Assembly: GCF_015477605.1 (NCBI RefSeq)
Contig: NZ_JADLQX010000002.1
Coordinates: forward strand, 124,001 to 188,000
Direction: 5' to 3'
Origin: Nocardia amamiensis
GTDB lineage: Bacteria > Actinomycetota > Actinomycetes > Mycobacteriales > Mycobacteriaceae
DNA: 64,000 bases
Shown here: positions 27,369 through 36,459 of the stretch, piece after piece
Numbering within the stretch: the stretch's first letter is position 1
Layout: the number at the start of each line of letters is the position of its first letter
Made by a program: the position numbers and the translations under genes
The notes under the pieces: model-generated
Seen by the model: the letters and a program-made list of their open reading frames with translations, nothing else
What the model was told of the DNA's origin: nothing
Database searches by the model: none

Positions 27369-28364
27369 GTGAGCGACGGGACAATCGTGGCCGAGAACGC
27401 CGCCGCGACCGGTGCGGCCGAAGAGCCGCCGGTGAACGGTAGAGCCGATGCGAGGCAAGTACACGCGAACGATGCCGGCGTGTCCGAACCTCTAGCCACG
27501 TCCGAGGGCGATGCGGTCGCCGCCCATCCCGACCCGGCATCGAGCGGTTCGCGGGCGGGCCGTAATCTGCCGGCCGCGCTGAGCGTAGGCCTCGGGCTCG
27601 GCTTGTCGCTGATCGCGATCCTGCTGTTCGTGCCGAAGGTGTTCATCGGTGTCGCGGCGGCCGGAGTGGGCGTGGCCACCTGGGAGGTCGCCAAGCGTCT
27701 GCGGGAAGCGGACGTGCTCGTTCCCCGGGTTCCGCTGATCCTGGGCGGCCAGGCGGTGTTCTGGCTCGGCTGGCCATACGGCGCGAGCGGTGTCACGGGC
27801 GCGTTCGCCGCCACCACGCTGGTCTGCATGGTGTGGCGGTTGTTCGACCACGGTCTGCGCACGGCGCCGCGAAACTTCTTGCGCGACACCGCCATCACGG
27901 TCTTCACGCTGGCGTGGATCCCGCTGCTCGCCTCGTTCGCGACCCTGCTGCTGCTCGAGCCGGACGGCAACCTGCGGGTGCTGACCTTCATGATCCTGGT
28001 GGTCTGCTCCGATGTCGGTGGCTACGTGGCGGGCGTGCTGTTCGGCAAGCACCCGATGGTGCCCTCGATCAGCCCGAAGAAGTCGTGGGAAGGGTTCGGC
28101 GGCTCGCTGGTGTTCAGCGTGATCGGCGGTCTGCTGACGGTGACGCTGCTGCTGGAGGCCAACTCGATGATCGGCGTCGTCCTCGGCGTCGGCTTGGTGC
28201 TGGTGGCCACCTGCGGTGATCTCATCGAATCGCAGATCAAGCGCGAATTGGGCATCAAGGACATGGGCACCCTGCTGCCGGGCCACGGCGGCATCATGGA
28301 CCGCCTCGACTCCATGCTGCCTTCGGCGTTCGTTTCGTGGCTGGTGCTGTCCACCCTGCTCTGA
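27369..28364 (+). CDS. cdsA: Phosphatidate cytidylyltransferase
   Basis: A 331-residue membrane enzyme that makes CDP-diacylglycerol from phosphatidate and CTP, the branch point for phospholipids such as PI and cardiolipin. A ~60-residue hydrophilic N-terminal extension precedes about eight membrane spans. The CDP-OH signature is seen in SPKKSWEGFGGS and DLIESQIKRELGIKD followed by LPGHGGIMDRLDS near the C-terminus, including the conserved Asp pair. Start GTG 27369. It follows frr and precedes rlmN, as in mycobacteria. Confidence 0.94.
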   Translation: MSDGTIVAENAAATGAAEEPPVNGRADARQVHANDAGVSEPLATSEGDAVAAHPDPASSGSRAGRNLPAALSVGLGLGLSLIAILLFVPKVFIGVAAAGVGVATWEVAKRLREADVLVPRVPLILGGQAVFWLGWPYGASGVTGAFAATTLVCMVWRLFDHGLRTAPRNFLRDTAITVFTLAWIPLLASFATLLLLEPDGNLRVLTFMILVVCSDVGGYVAGVLFGKHPMVPSISPKKSWEGFGGSLVFSVIGGLLTVTLLLEANSMIGVVLGVGLVLVATCGDLIESQIKRELGIKDMGTLLPGHGGIMDRLDSMLPSAFVSWLVLSTLL

Positions 28365-28368
28365 GCGT

Positions 28369-28716
28369 TCAGTGTTGCTTGGCTCGGCGCCGCAACTGCA
28401 GAATGCGCACACCTCCGACCGACGCCATGACCAGCGCGCCGCCGATCACCGACAGCAGCACCGTGACGCCGAGCGGCAGGGTGAAGTCCCAGAAGAACAG
28501 GTGCACCTGCACCTCATCGAGGTTCTGCAGGATGAAGATCAGCAAGACGACCAGGATGAGGACGCCGACGACCAGCCCCGTCCAGGCGTAGCCGGTGCGC
28601 GAGGACAGTGGCTTCCCGGCCGTGGCCGGGGGCTCGGAGGCGCGGCCCGGCTGTGTGGTGCGCGGGTGCGCCAAGTCCGGGTCCGGCTCCGGTACGTGAT
28701 CAGGGTGGTTGGACAT
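28369..28716 (-). CDS. LapA domain membrane protein
   Basis: A 115-residue protein. A Pro-rich cytoplasmic N-terminal tail (~45 residues) leads to two membrane helices (WTGLVVGVLILVVLLIFIL and PLGVTVLLSVIGGALVMA) with the LapA-type NLDEVQVHLFFWDF loop, then a basic RRRAKQH end. ATG 28716 is preferred to an upstream ATG because the extra residues are not conserved. LapA-like proteins belong to envelope assembly; no function has been shown in actinobacteria. It is convergent with cdsA with 4 bp between the stops. Confidence 0.8.
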   Translation of the reverse strand: MSNHPDHVPEPDPDLAHPRTTQPGRASEPPATAGKPLSSRTGYAWTGLVVGVLILVVLLIFILQNLDEVQVHLFFWDFTLPLGVTVLLSVIGGALVMASVGGVRILQLRRRAKQH

Positions 28717-28826
28717 GACTCGATCATTGCGGACCGCTATCACCGCCGCGGGGATTTCCCGGCAACGAACCGGATATGTCGGGCCGACGTGGGCGCGGTG
28801 CGCGTGGATGGGAGAATGGAGCAACT

Positions 28827-29936
28827 ATGACGGTCTCCCTGCCCCTCGTTTTCGATGCACCGCGCCGCGGGATGCCGCCGCGCCATCTCGCCGACCTCGA
28901 CGCCGAGGGCAGGCGTGCGGCCGTCGAGGAGCTGGGTCTGCCGAAGTTCCGCGCCGACCAGATCGCCCGGCAGTACTACGCGCGATTGCAGGCCGATCCG
29001 GCGGGAATGACCGACCTGCCCGCCGCCGTGCGGGAGAAGATCGGCGAGGCGCTGTTTCCGCCGCTGCTCACCGAGGTACGGCATGTGGTCTGCGATGAGG
29101 GCACCACCCGAAAGTCCCTCTGGCGCGCGGGCGATGGCACGCTGCTGGAAAGCGTGCTCATGCGCTACCCGGACCGCAACACCCTGTGCGTCTCCAGCCA
29201 GGCGGGCTGCGGCATGGCCTGCCCGTTCTGCGCCACGGGCCAAGGCGGCCTGAACCGCAACCTGTCCACCGCCGAGATCGTCGACCAGGTGCGCGCCGCG
29301 GCCGCCGCCCTGCGGGACGGCGAGGTGGCGGGCGGTCCCGGCCGTCTGTCGAACATCGTGTTCATGGGCATGGGCGAGCCGCTGGCCAACTACAAGCGCG
29401 TGGTAGCCGCCGTCCGCCGGATCACCTCGCCGGCTCCGGACGGTTTGGGCATCTCCCAGCGCAATGTGGTCGTCTCCACCGTCGGCCTGGCCCCCGCCAT
29501 CCGCAAACTCGCCGATGAGGGCCTGTCGGTGACTCTCGCCGTCTCCCTGCACACTCCCGACGACGAGCTGCGTGACACGCTGGTACCGGTCAACAACCGC
29601 TGGCCGGTATCCGAAGTCCTCGATGCGGCGCGGTATTACGCCGACAAGACCGGGCGTCGGGTCTCGGTGGAATACGCCCTGATCCGTGACATCAACGATC
29701 ACCCCTGGCGTGCCGACATGCTCGGCGAGAAGCTGCACAAGGCCCTCGGTTCCCGCGTGCACGTCAACCTCATCCCGCTCAACCCGACTCCCGGCAGCAA
29801 GTGGGACGCCAGCCCCAAACCCGTTGAGCGCGAATTCGTCCGCCGGGTGGAAGCCAAGGGCGTCCCGTGCACCGTCCGCGACACCCGTGGTCAGGAGATC
29901 GCCGCCGCCTGCGGGCAGCTCGCCGCCGAAGCCTGA
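28827..29936 (+). CDS. rlmN: 23S rRNA/tRNA adenine-C2 methyltransferase RlmN
   Basis: A 369-residue radical-SAM enzyme that methylates C2 of A2503 in 23S rRNA and A37 in some tRNAs. The 4Fe-4S binding CxxxCxxC is CGMACPFC near residues 128-135. Other blocks are [31 protein letters not shown] and the C-terminal [17 protein letters not shown], which holds the second catalytic cysteine near 360. Length is normal. The ATG at 28827 follows GGAGAATGGAGC. It faces the TPR gene convergently. Confidence 0.95.
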   Translation: MTVSLPLVFDAPRRGMPPRHLADLDAEGRRAAVEELGLPKFRADQIARQYYARLQADPAGMTDLPAAVREKIGEALFPPLLTEVRHVVCDEGTTRKSLWRAGDGTLLESVLMRYPDRNTLCVSSQAGCGMACPFCATGQGGLNRNLSTAEIVDQVRAAAAALRDGEVAGGPGRLSNIVFMGMGEPLANYKRVVAAVRRITSPAPDGLGISQRNVVVSTVGLAPAIRKLADEGLSVTLAVSLHTPDDELRDTLVPVNNRWPVSEVLDAARYYADKTGRRVSVEYALIRDINDHPWRADMLGEKLHKALGSRVHVNLIPLNPTPGSKWDASPKPVEREFVRRVEAKGVPCTVRDTRGQEIAAACGQLAAEA

Positions 29937-29964
29937 CGCGGCACCGGCGGCGAGAGCCGCTGCT

Positions 29965-31269
29965 TCATCGAGCGATGAGCGAGTCGAGGGCTCGTTGGGC
30001 GCGGGGCGCGTGCAGGGGTGAGAAGTAGGGGTTGGTTCGCAGCGCATCGGTCAGCGCGGCGGCGGCCTCATCGGTGCGGCCGAGCGCCGCGAGAATCATG
30101 CCGCGATGGTAGGCGAGGGCGGCGCTGCGCCAACCCAGGGTGGCCGCGCGGTCGGCGAAGACGATCGCCTCGTCATTGCGCCCGGCCTTGTGCAGCGCCC
30201 AGGCGAGCGCGTCGGCGGTGAGGATGCTCTGGCGGCGGTCGAATTCCAGCCGCGCCAGTCGCGCCGCCTCCACGGGATCGCCGTGGTCCGCGGCCAGCAG
30301 GGCGGCGTCCAGGTACTCCGTGGCTCCCTGCTCCTCGAGTCGCCGGAACTGGTCGGCGACCTCGCGATACTTGGCGGCCGCCGCATCGGGTCGTCCCGCT
30401 GAGTCGAGCAGCTCGCCGAACTCGATCAGGTACTCCGGCAGCGGCGCCCGGGTGGTCAACGCCGTGTATTGCGCGATCGCCTCGTCGACATCGCCGCGAG
30501 CGGTGCTCACCTTGGCGGTGCCTTGCAGCAGTGCCGCGTTGTCCTGGTTCGCCAGAAGGCCCGCGCGATACTGATTTTCGGCTTCGTCCAGGTTGCCGGT
30601 ATTGAACGCGAGTTCGCCGAGGTGGTAGCGGCAGAAGGCGATCTGGTCGGCGGTGGTGGCGGCGGCGAGCGCCATCTGCAGCGCCTGCCGGGCGTCGCCG
30701 GTGCGACCGTGCAGTTCGAGGTCGTAGGCGGCGCGAGTGAACGACGGAACACCAGGACGCAGATCGAGCATCCGTTGGACCGCCGCGGTGGCGGCGTCGG
30801 CCTCGCCGAGCTGGGTCAGTGCGTCGATCAAGATGCCGTAGACGTCGGCGCTGTTCGGCCGCAATGCGAGGGCTTGTTCGCCGTAGCCGCGTGCGGCGGT
30901 GAAGTCGTGCCGGGCGTTGGCGAGCGCGCCGAGCCCGATCAGCGCCTCGGCATTCTCGTCGGGCTTCAACTCCAGCGATCGATCCAGCGCCCGCTGCGCC
31001 TGGCCGTAGTTCTCCGGATCCCCGGTTATGCGGGCCGATTCGACGTAAACGGCGCCCAGCGCGGCCCAGCCGGTCGCATTGCCCGGCACTCGGTCCTGCT
31101 GCTCTCGCATCTGCGCGATCTGCGCAGCCAACGGGTCGGCGGGGATCGGATCGGCGGTCGATGCCCTGTCGGGCAGTAGTGCGGTTGCGCTCACAATAGC
31201 GGCGATCAGCCCGATCGGGAGGAGCGCGAGCACTGGCTTCCGGCGCACGCGGGAAAGGATTGCGGACAT
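29965..31269 (-). CDS. Membrane-anchored tetratricopeptide-repeat protein
   Basis: A 434-residue protein with a short basic N-terminus and one membrane anchor or uncleaved signal (PVLALLPIGLIAAIVSATAL, residues ~12-31), then about ten TPR-like helical pairs (for example AQRALDRSLELKPDENAEAL). It is probably an extracytoplasmic scaffold for protein interactions. It follows the DUF4331 gene by 80 bp on the same strand; this pair recurs in actinobacteria, so they likely work together. The start ATG 31269 has GAGGAC upstream. Confidence 0.85.
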   Translation of the reverse strand: MSAILSRVRRKPVLALLPIGLIAAIVSATALLPDRASTADPIPADPLAAQIAQMREQQDRVPGNATGWAALGAVYVESARITGDPENYGQAQRALDRSLELKPDENAEALIGLGALANARHDFTAARGYGEQALALRPNSADVYGILIDALTQLGEADAATAAVQRMLDLRPGVPSFTRAAYDLELHGRTGDARQALQMALAAATTADQIAFCRYHLGELAFNTGNLDEAENQYRAGLLANQDNAALLQGTAKVSTARGDVDEAIAQYTALTTRAPLPEYLIEFGELLDSAGRPDAAAAKYREVADQFRRLEEQGATEYLDAALLAADHGDPVEAARLARLEFDRRQSILTADALAWALHKAGRNDEAIVFADRAATLGWRSAALAYHRGMILAALGRTDEAAAALTDALRTNPYFSPLHAPRAQRALDSLIAR

Positions 31270-31349
31270 GTCTGGTCCTCGAGTGGTACGGGAACGAATT
31301 CGGTGATTGCCGGGTGGCCGGATCGGATCCCGCCACCCGGGTCGGGATA

Positions 31350-32972
31350 TCAGGCGCTCGGTGGCGAGTTGAGCGTTGTCGGCCGGTTCGCCCGGCGGCG
31401 CAGCACCAGCCAGCCGCCGCCTGCGACCAGCGCGGCGGCACTGGCACCTCCGGCGACGATCGGCATCCACGGCATACCGTCGTCGCCCTGCGGCGCCGCG
31501 GCGGGTCCGGTCGCGCTCGTCGACTGCCCAGGCGCGGTCGCGCCCTTCGCCGGCAGCGCGACATACGGGAAGCTCCTGGCGAACGGCGCGTCGTTGGCAT
31601 CGACCTTGTCCCCGGTGGCGAGCGCGTCGACCAGCTTGCCGGTCTGCGCCGCGCCCTCGACGGCCTGCAGCGCGATATCGACCACGTCGTCGGTCAGTCG
31701 TCGGCCGTTGGGGAATCCCTGCAGGTCACCGGCGAGTACGCCGAGCCGGTTGGGCTGAGCCGTCGGCGGCACCGACATGTTCAGCCGCAGCATCTCCGAC
31801 GGCCGGAACGCCGCGGCATTGGTATCGGCGTTGAGGATCTGCGAGTTCAGGTCGGCCTGGATGGGCGGCGCGCTGCCGTCCAGCGTCGGTGCCTTCTTCG
31901 CGATGCCGGTCAGGAAGATCTCCACCAGGTCATTGCGCGGGGTAGCGGGTGCGGGCACCTTGTAGATCGACTCGATCAACTGCGGCAACTCGGGTTTGGT
32001 GACCCGCTCGACCACCTGGGGAATCCCGGCGTCGCCGACCGGCTCGAGTCCGTTGAACGCGTCTTTGAGCCCGACCGGGACCACCAGCTCGTTCACGAGC
32101 GGGTTGCCGAGTCGCGAGACCTGCACCGACGCGCCGACCGGCGTGGCGGCGCCAGGGCTGAGCTGAAGCGTGCGGCGCTCGGTGTCGCTCCACACGCCGA
32201 TCACCGGGTTGCGCGCCGGGTCGTTCTTCAGCGCGAGATCGCGCATCGGCACCTGCAGCACAACGGTGTTGACGTTCTTCCCGGCGAGTGTGTCGGTGCC
32301 GACCTCGGACAGGTCGCCGCCGTAGAGCAGGTCGAACACCCGCAGGTCGAGGAAAAACGGATCCTCCGCGGCGCCGGCGTACACGGTGCCGCCGCCCGGC
32401 AGATTCTCGGTTGCCTGCTTGCGCAGCTCGCCGTAGTCGGGCATCGAGGCCGGACCGGTGTAGGACGGAGCCGCCTGGCCGTGTGCGATCGGGCGCCAAT
32501 CGTTCGCGCCGTGGCTGACCGACACGGTGTAGTTCTGGCGGAACAGCAGATTCTCGTCGTCGAGGCCGGTGACCGGCCCGTTGTTGTAGAGGAACGTGCG
32601 GGCGCCGCGCCGATCGTCGGTCGTGAAGGTGACTCGGTAGCTGATGTCCGGCTTCGCGTTGCCGTCGTTGTCGATGTTGATGTCGTAGTTGGCCTCGGTG
32701 GCCCACGGGTAGAAGTTCGGGCCGCCGTCGGGCTCCTGCAGGCCGAACCAGTTGGCGACGATGGTCACTGTGTCGGGTTTGTCCGGGCTGACGAACGCGT
32801 AGACGTCGGTGTTGTCCACCGCCGGATCACCGGCGATCAGCGGGGCCTCGCGATGACTGGAAGCGCCGGCGGTCGGCAGGACGAGGCCGCCCACCGTGCC
32901 GCCGAGCACAGTGACGCCGACAGCCAGGAGGGCACCGGCGACGCGGCGTCCGCGCCGAGGTGATCGGGACAT
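31350..32972 (-). CDS. Exported DUF4331 family protein
   Basis: A 540-residue protein. Signal peptide (VAGALLAVGVTVLGGTVGGL, likely cleavage after AGA), then the DUF4331 opening SSHREAPLIAGDPAVDNTDVYAF and a long beta-rich domain. Near the C-terminus is a low-complexity linker and one membrane span (MPIVAGGASAAALVAGGGWL) followed by RRRANR, so the protein is anchored with its domain outside the cell. DUF4331 function is unknown. It is upstream of, and probably co-transcribed with, the TPR protein. Confidence 0.87.
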   Translation of the reverse strand: MSRSPRRGRRVAGALLAVGVTVLGGTVGGLVLPTAGASSHREAPLIAGDPAVDNTDVYAFVSPDKPDTVTIVANWFGLQEPDGGPNFYPWATEANYDINIDNDGNAKPDISYRVTFTTDDRRGARTFLYNNGPVTGLDDENLLFRQNYTVSVSHGANDWRPIAHGQAAPSYTGPASMPDYGELRKQATENLPGGGTVYAGAAEDPFFLDLRVFDLLYGGDLSEVGTDTLAGKNVNTVVLQVPMRDLALKNDPARNPVIGVWSDTERRTLQLSPGAATPVGASVQVSRLGNPLVNELVVPVGLKDAFNGLEPVGDAGIPQVVERVTKPELPQLIESIYKVPAPATPRNDLVEIFLTGIAKKAPTLDGSAPPIQADLNSQILNADTNAAAFRPSEMLRLNMSVPPTAQPNRLGVLAGDLQGFPNGRRLTDDVVDIALQAVEGAAQTGKLVDALATGDKVDANDAPFARSFPYVALPAKGATAPGQSTSATGPAAAPQGDDGMPWMPIVAGGASAAALVAGGGWLVLRRRANRPTTLNSPPSA

Positions 32973-33110
32973 GAGATTTCCCTTCGATAGGTGCGAAAGA
33001 CGTTGTTGCCAATGGTCGGCGCGCGACCTGTCCGGCCACATCGGTCGATCGACCTATCCATTCGGAGAGTTCCGAATGACGCGCTGCCTGGGGCGAACTA
33101 CCGTGGGAGG

Positions 33111-34655
33111 GTGTCGATCCCGCCCGCATCCATCCGGGTCACCGAGGTTCTCGCCGCGCTGTCGCTGACGACCGACCTCGCGACCGGGGCGCCGTTCGAG
33201 AAGGGCTTGGCGACCTGCCTGGTGGCCACCAGCCTCGCGGAACGGATCGGTCTGGACGAGGCGGACCGGCGGACCGTCTTTCACGCGGCCCTGCTCGGCG
33301 CGGTCGGCTGCACCAGCCGCGCGTCGGAAAACGCGGCGTCGTTCGCCGACGACATCGCCTTCCAGCGGGCCTACCATGTGCTGGACCCGGGCGATACGCC
33401 GATCTTCGCGACCCAGCTGGCGCAGTTCGGCTCGTGGGCGCCCGATAACCAGACACTGCTGCGGGACCGGTACGTCACGACCGCCCCGGCGCACGCGGCT
33501 GCAGCGGTCCGGTCGGTGTGCGAAGTCAGCCGTGCTCTCGGTCCCCGGCTCGGGCTTCCCGAGGCGGCGGTGGTGGCGCTCACCGAGGTGAAGGAGCGTT
33601 GGGACGGCCTCGGCGCACCGCAGCGGCTCGAGGGTGAGGCGATTTCGCTGACCGGGCGGATCGTGCACGTCGCCGAGCAGGCGGTGCTCGCCGCGGCCGA
33701 TCGGGGCCGTCACGGTGCGGCGGAGGAGTTGCGGCGACGGGCCGGCGGGCATCTCGACCCCGAACTGGTGGCCCTGTTCGCCGCCGACGCGGACGCCGTG
33801 TGGGACTGCCTCGATGTACCGGACGTGCTCACTGCCGTGGTCCACGGGGAGCCCGGGGTGCCGGTGCGCATCAGGCCCGGTGAGCGGCTCCAGCTGTGCC
33901 TGGCCCTGGCGATCGTGGTGGATCTGAAAGGCCGCTGGCTGCTGGGGCATTCAGGGCATGTCGCCGATCTGGCGGGCGGGGCCGCGGAGCTGTGCGGGAT
34001 GGACCCGGGCGATCGCGACGCGCTGCGCGCGGCGGCACTGCTGCACGATATCGGGCGCGTCGGGGTGTCCAGCGCGATCTGGGACCGGCCCGGACCGCTC
34101 GGGCCCGGCGACTGGGAGCGCGTTCGGCTGCACACCTACTGGACCGAGCGGGTGCTGCGACGCTGCCCCGGACTGGCCGACCTGGCGGACATCGCCGCCG
34201 GTCATCACGAACGCCTCGACGGCAGCGGCTATCACCGCGGCATCCGGGGGCGTGACCTCGCCAAACCGGCCCGGATCCTCGCCGCGGCCGACGTTTTCGC
34301 CGCGCTCACCGAGCCACGGCCGTATCGTCCCGCCTTCTCCCCGGACGACGCTGCCCGCGAACTCCTGGACGCCGCCTCGGCGGGCAACCTCGACCGGGAG
34401 GCGTGCGCCGCGGTGGTGGAGGCGGCCGGATTGCGCAAGCCCCGCACCGACCTGCCCTGCGGCCTCACCGAACGCGAGCTCGATGTGCTCCGGCTGGCCG
34501 CGCGCGGACTGTCGAACCGGCAAATCGCCACGCAATTGGTGCTGTCCGAGCGCACCGTGGGCCACCATCTCGCGCACATCTACGACAAGACCGGCCGCCG
34601 CACCCGCGCCGGGGCCGCGGTCTTCGCGATGGAACACGGGCTGCTGCCGGAGTAG
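33111..34655 (+). CDS. HD-GYP domain protein fused to a LuxR-type DNA-binding domain
   Basis: A 514-residue protein. The N-terminal half looks like a partial, degenerate HD-GYP region. An HD-GYP domain follows, with LLHDIGRVGV near residue 312 and HHERLDGSGYHRG near 365; these contain the metal-binding HD and the HHxxxDGxGYP-like signature of cyclic-di-GMP phosphodiesterases. The last ~65 residues form a LuxR HTH (LTERELDVLRLAARGLSNRQ). This suggests transcription control linked to nucleotide second-messenger hydrolysis. GTG 33111 is a tentative start, as GGGAGG lies very close to it. Divergent from the DUF4331 gene. Confidence 0.8.
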   Translation: MSIPPASIRVTEVLAALSLTTDLATGAPFEKGLATCLVATSLAERIGLDEADRRTVFHAALLGAVGCTSRASENAASFADDIAFQRAYHVLDPGDTPIFATQLAQFGSWAPDNQTLLRDRYVTTAPAHAAAAVRSVCEVSRALGPRLGLPEAAVVALTEVKERWDGLGAPQRLEGEAISLTGRIVHVAEQAVLAAADRGRHGAAEELRRRAGGHLDPELVALFAADADAVWDCLDVPDVLTAVVHGEPGVPVRIRPGERLQLCLALAIVVDLKGRWLLGHSGHVADLAGGAAELCGMDPGDRDALRAAALLHDIGRVGVSSAIWDRPGPLGPGDWERVRLHTYWTERVLRRCPGLADLADIAAGHHERLDGSGYHRGIRGRDLAKPARILAAADVFAALTEPRPYRPAFSPDDAARELLDAASAGNLDREACAAVVEAAGLRKPRTDLPCGLTERELDVLRLAARGLSNRQIATQLVLSERTVGHHLAHIYDKTGRRTRAGAAVFAMEHGLLPE

Positions 34656-34735
34656 GCCCTCCCGTCCGTAGTGGACGGTACGGCGCAGTCACCGCGCGGT
34701 GGCCCGGTGCGGTTGGGCCTGCAAGGATGCCCGGC

Positions 34736-35335
34736 ATGAGTGCTGCCGACGAGCAACACGAACTGCGCCTCACGGCCGAGGAGTTCGCCGATGGCGCGGC
34801 GGCCGGGCTCGGCGACATCGAGATCGTTGACGGGCGCGTTGTGCGGCTGATGGCCCAGAGCCCTTTGCACAGCCGGGTGGTCCGGCGATTGGCTGGGTTG
34901 CTGGAGGCAGCCCGGCGTGATGGTGGGCCGTGCTTGGTGGTGGATTCCGGCATTGCCGCACGATTCGCTGACGCGGAGTGCTCTGGGGCCGATCGGCGGT
35001 TGAACATCCGCTATCCCGATATCTGGATTCGGGACTCTGAGCCGTACGACGTCAACACCGTACGGGAGCACTTGCTGCTCGTCGTGGAGGTGACGTCCGA
35101 ATCAACCATCGACGTCGATATCACCGATAAGCGAATTCAGTACGCGGCTGCGGGCATTCCCCGGTACTTGATCGTCCGCCTGGACCAGAAGGAGGAGCGA
35201 ATCGAGGATATCGAGGAATACCGCCTCGACGGGTCCGGCCGCCGCTACCTCGTGCACACGGTCCATCGCCGTGTGCTGCTGCTCGATGACCCGGTCGAGG
35301 CGACGATTCCGTTCGACGTACTGGAACAGGCCTAG
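34736..35335 (+). CDS. Uma2 family putative endonuclease
   Basis: A 199-residue protein matching the Uma2/DUF820 family with a PD-(D/E)xK-like fold. Visible blocks are HSRVVRRLAGLL, YPDIWI for the acidic residue, LLLVVEVTSEST for the E-x-x, and DITDKRIQYAAAGIPRYLIV with the lysine. The family is abundant in cyanobacteria and actinobacteria; biochemical role largely unproved. ATG 34727 (three codons upstream) is an equally possible start. It is a single gene with no toxin-antitoxin partner visible. Confidence 0.85.
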   Translation: MSAADEQHELRLTAEEFADGAAAGLGDIEIVDGRVVRLMAQSPLHSRVVRRLAGLLEAARRDGGPCLVVDSGIAARFADAECSGADRRLNIRYPDIWIRDSEPYDVNTVREHLLLVVEVTSESTIDVDITDKRIQYAAAGIPRYLIVRLDQKEERIEDIEEYRLDGSGRRYLVHTVHRRVLLLDDPVEATIPFDVLEQA

Positions 35336-35461
35336 ATATCGGCCGGAGCGCGTCCGTGCCTGGCCGACCGTGCAATCCCTCGGGAGAAGCGAATCCTTTC
35401 GTGATTTCGAGCCTCTGATGTTCGTGTCAGCACGTCGGCTGGCACGGGACAGGAGGTTGTC

Positions 35462-35551
35462 GTGATCATTGCCGCCGTTGTCGTGGGTGTTGTACTGGTG
35501 TGTGCCTGCAGTATCGCCGTGCTGCGCAGGAAGGGGCGGACCCGTGGTTGA
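35462..35551 (+). CDS. 29-residue membrane peptide overlapping the ECF sigma gene
   Basis: A very short gene found by its signals. AGGAGG at 35451-35456 is placed ideally before GTG 35462, which starts a 29-codon frame made of one hydrophobic helix (MIIAAVVVGVVLVCACS) and a basic end (RRKGRTRG). Its TGA overlaps the GTG start of the sigma factor gene. The frame is much shorter than usual gene-calling limits. It may act as a translational coupler, or as a membrane peptide that senses the envelope for the sigma factor. The pair of cysteines in the helix is notable. Confidence 0.5.
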   Translation: MIIAAVVVGVVLVCACSIAVLRRKGRTRG

Positions 35552-36098
35552 GACGATCTGGCCGGACACGGACCTGGTCGCTTCGGCGCGCGACGGTGAC
35601 ATCGGATCGATCGCCGCGCTGGTGTCCGGCTCGCATCCGCATGTGCGCCGATTCGCCTACTCGCTGTGTGCCACACCGGAGGACGCCGAGGACGCCGCGC
35701 AAGAGGCGTTGATCGTCCTGTATCGCAAGATCGGCACCTTACGTGCCTCGGGCGCGCTGGTGTCGTGGATGTTCCGCATCGTCCGCAACGAATGTCTGCG
35801 GCAGTTGCGGCTTCGCACTCGGCACATCGAGTCCCCGCCGGACTGCGCTGTGTCCTCGGCCGAGGAGCAAGCCATCCGCGCCTGGGAGGCCGAGCGGGTG
35901 GCCGCCGCCATCGCTGCCCTGCCCGGCGACCAGCGGCGGGTGCTGATCATGCGCGACGTTCAGGGCTACAGCGGTCGGATGGTGGCCGATGTGCTCGGCC
36001 TGAGTACCGCGGCCATGAAGTCGCGGCTGCACCGGGCCAGGGCGGCGGTCCAGCGCAGCCTGCGGGACGTGTCCGACCCGGGTGAGGAGGCGTCGTGA
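35544..36098 (+). CDS. ECF-type RNA polymerase sigma factor
   Basis: A 184-residue sigma-70 family protein with only regions 2 and 4. Region 2 lies around residues 25-92 (YSLCATPEDAEDAAQEALIV, then ASGALVSWMFRIVRNECL). Region 4 lies around 118-172 (ALPGDQRRVLIMRDVQGYSG, then STAAMKSRLHRARA). It should direct polymerase to a small regulon under envelope or chemical stress. GTG 35544 overlaps the membrane peptide upstream, and the stop overlaps the next small membrane protein (GTGA), making a three-gene cassette. No classical anti-sigma gene is present. Confidence 0.9.
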   Translation: MVETIWPDTDLVASARDGDIGSIAALVSGSHPHVRRFAYSLCATPEDAEDAAQEALIVLYRKIGTLRASGALVSWMFRIVRNECLRQLRLRTRHIESPPDCAVSSAEEQAIRAWEAERVAAAIAALPGDQRRVLIMRDVQGYSGRMVADVLGLSTAAMKSRLHRARAAVQRSLRDVSDPGEEAS

Positions 36099-36367
36099 CC
36101 GGCGAGCGCGGCTTCGCCAGTGCGTCCGTGCCGCGCCACCTACTGCGCGGGCTGGCCGGATTCGGCGCGGTGATAGCGGCGTTCGCACTGTATCCGCTGG
36201 TGGGATTCGTGAGTTTGCTGCTGGTGCCGGTCGGAATGGTCGTCCTGCGCGGCTGCCCGACTTGCTGGGCAATCGGACTCGTCCAGACGATCTCGCGTGG
36301 CCGCCTGCGCCGGTCCTGCGTCGATGGACACTGCACACTGGTCGGAACGGAAAGCCGTCCTGACTAG
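36095..36367 (+). CDS. Small Cys-rich membrane protein, candidate partner of the ECF sigma factor
   Basis: A 90-residue protein with one or two hydrophobic segments (LAGFGAVIAAFALYPLVGF, then SLLLVPVGMVVL) and, right after the membrane, RGCPTCWAIG and later SCVDGHCTL. Four cysteines and a histidine in ~30 residues suggest metal binding or redox-sensitive disulphides. GTG 36095 overlaps the sigma factor stop. Position and topology fit a membrane regulator of the sigma factor, although it lacks the HxxxCxxC zinc anti-sigma motif. Confidence 0.75.
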   Translation: MTGERGFASASVPRHLLRGLAGFGAVIAAFALYPLVGFVSLLLVPVGMVVLRGCPTCWAIGLVQTISRGRLRRSCVDGHCTLVGTESRPD

Positions 36368-36459
36368 TCAACGCCTGGCAGCGTTCCTTGGCCGGTCGCA
36401 CGGACAGTCGATCCGGTGGCGCGGACGTTCCCAGTTGTCGGTGGCCTACGCTTCCAGGC

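Noticed and set aside
31260..32963. Plus-strand frame of 567 codons opposite the DUF4331 gene
   Set aside because: Shadow of a gene with signal peptide, ribosome binding site and family match on the minus strand.
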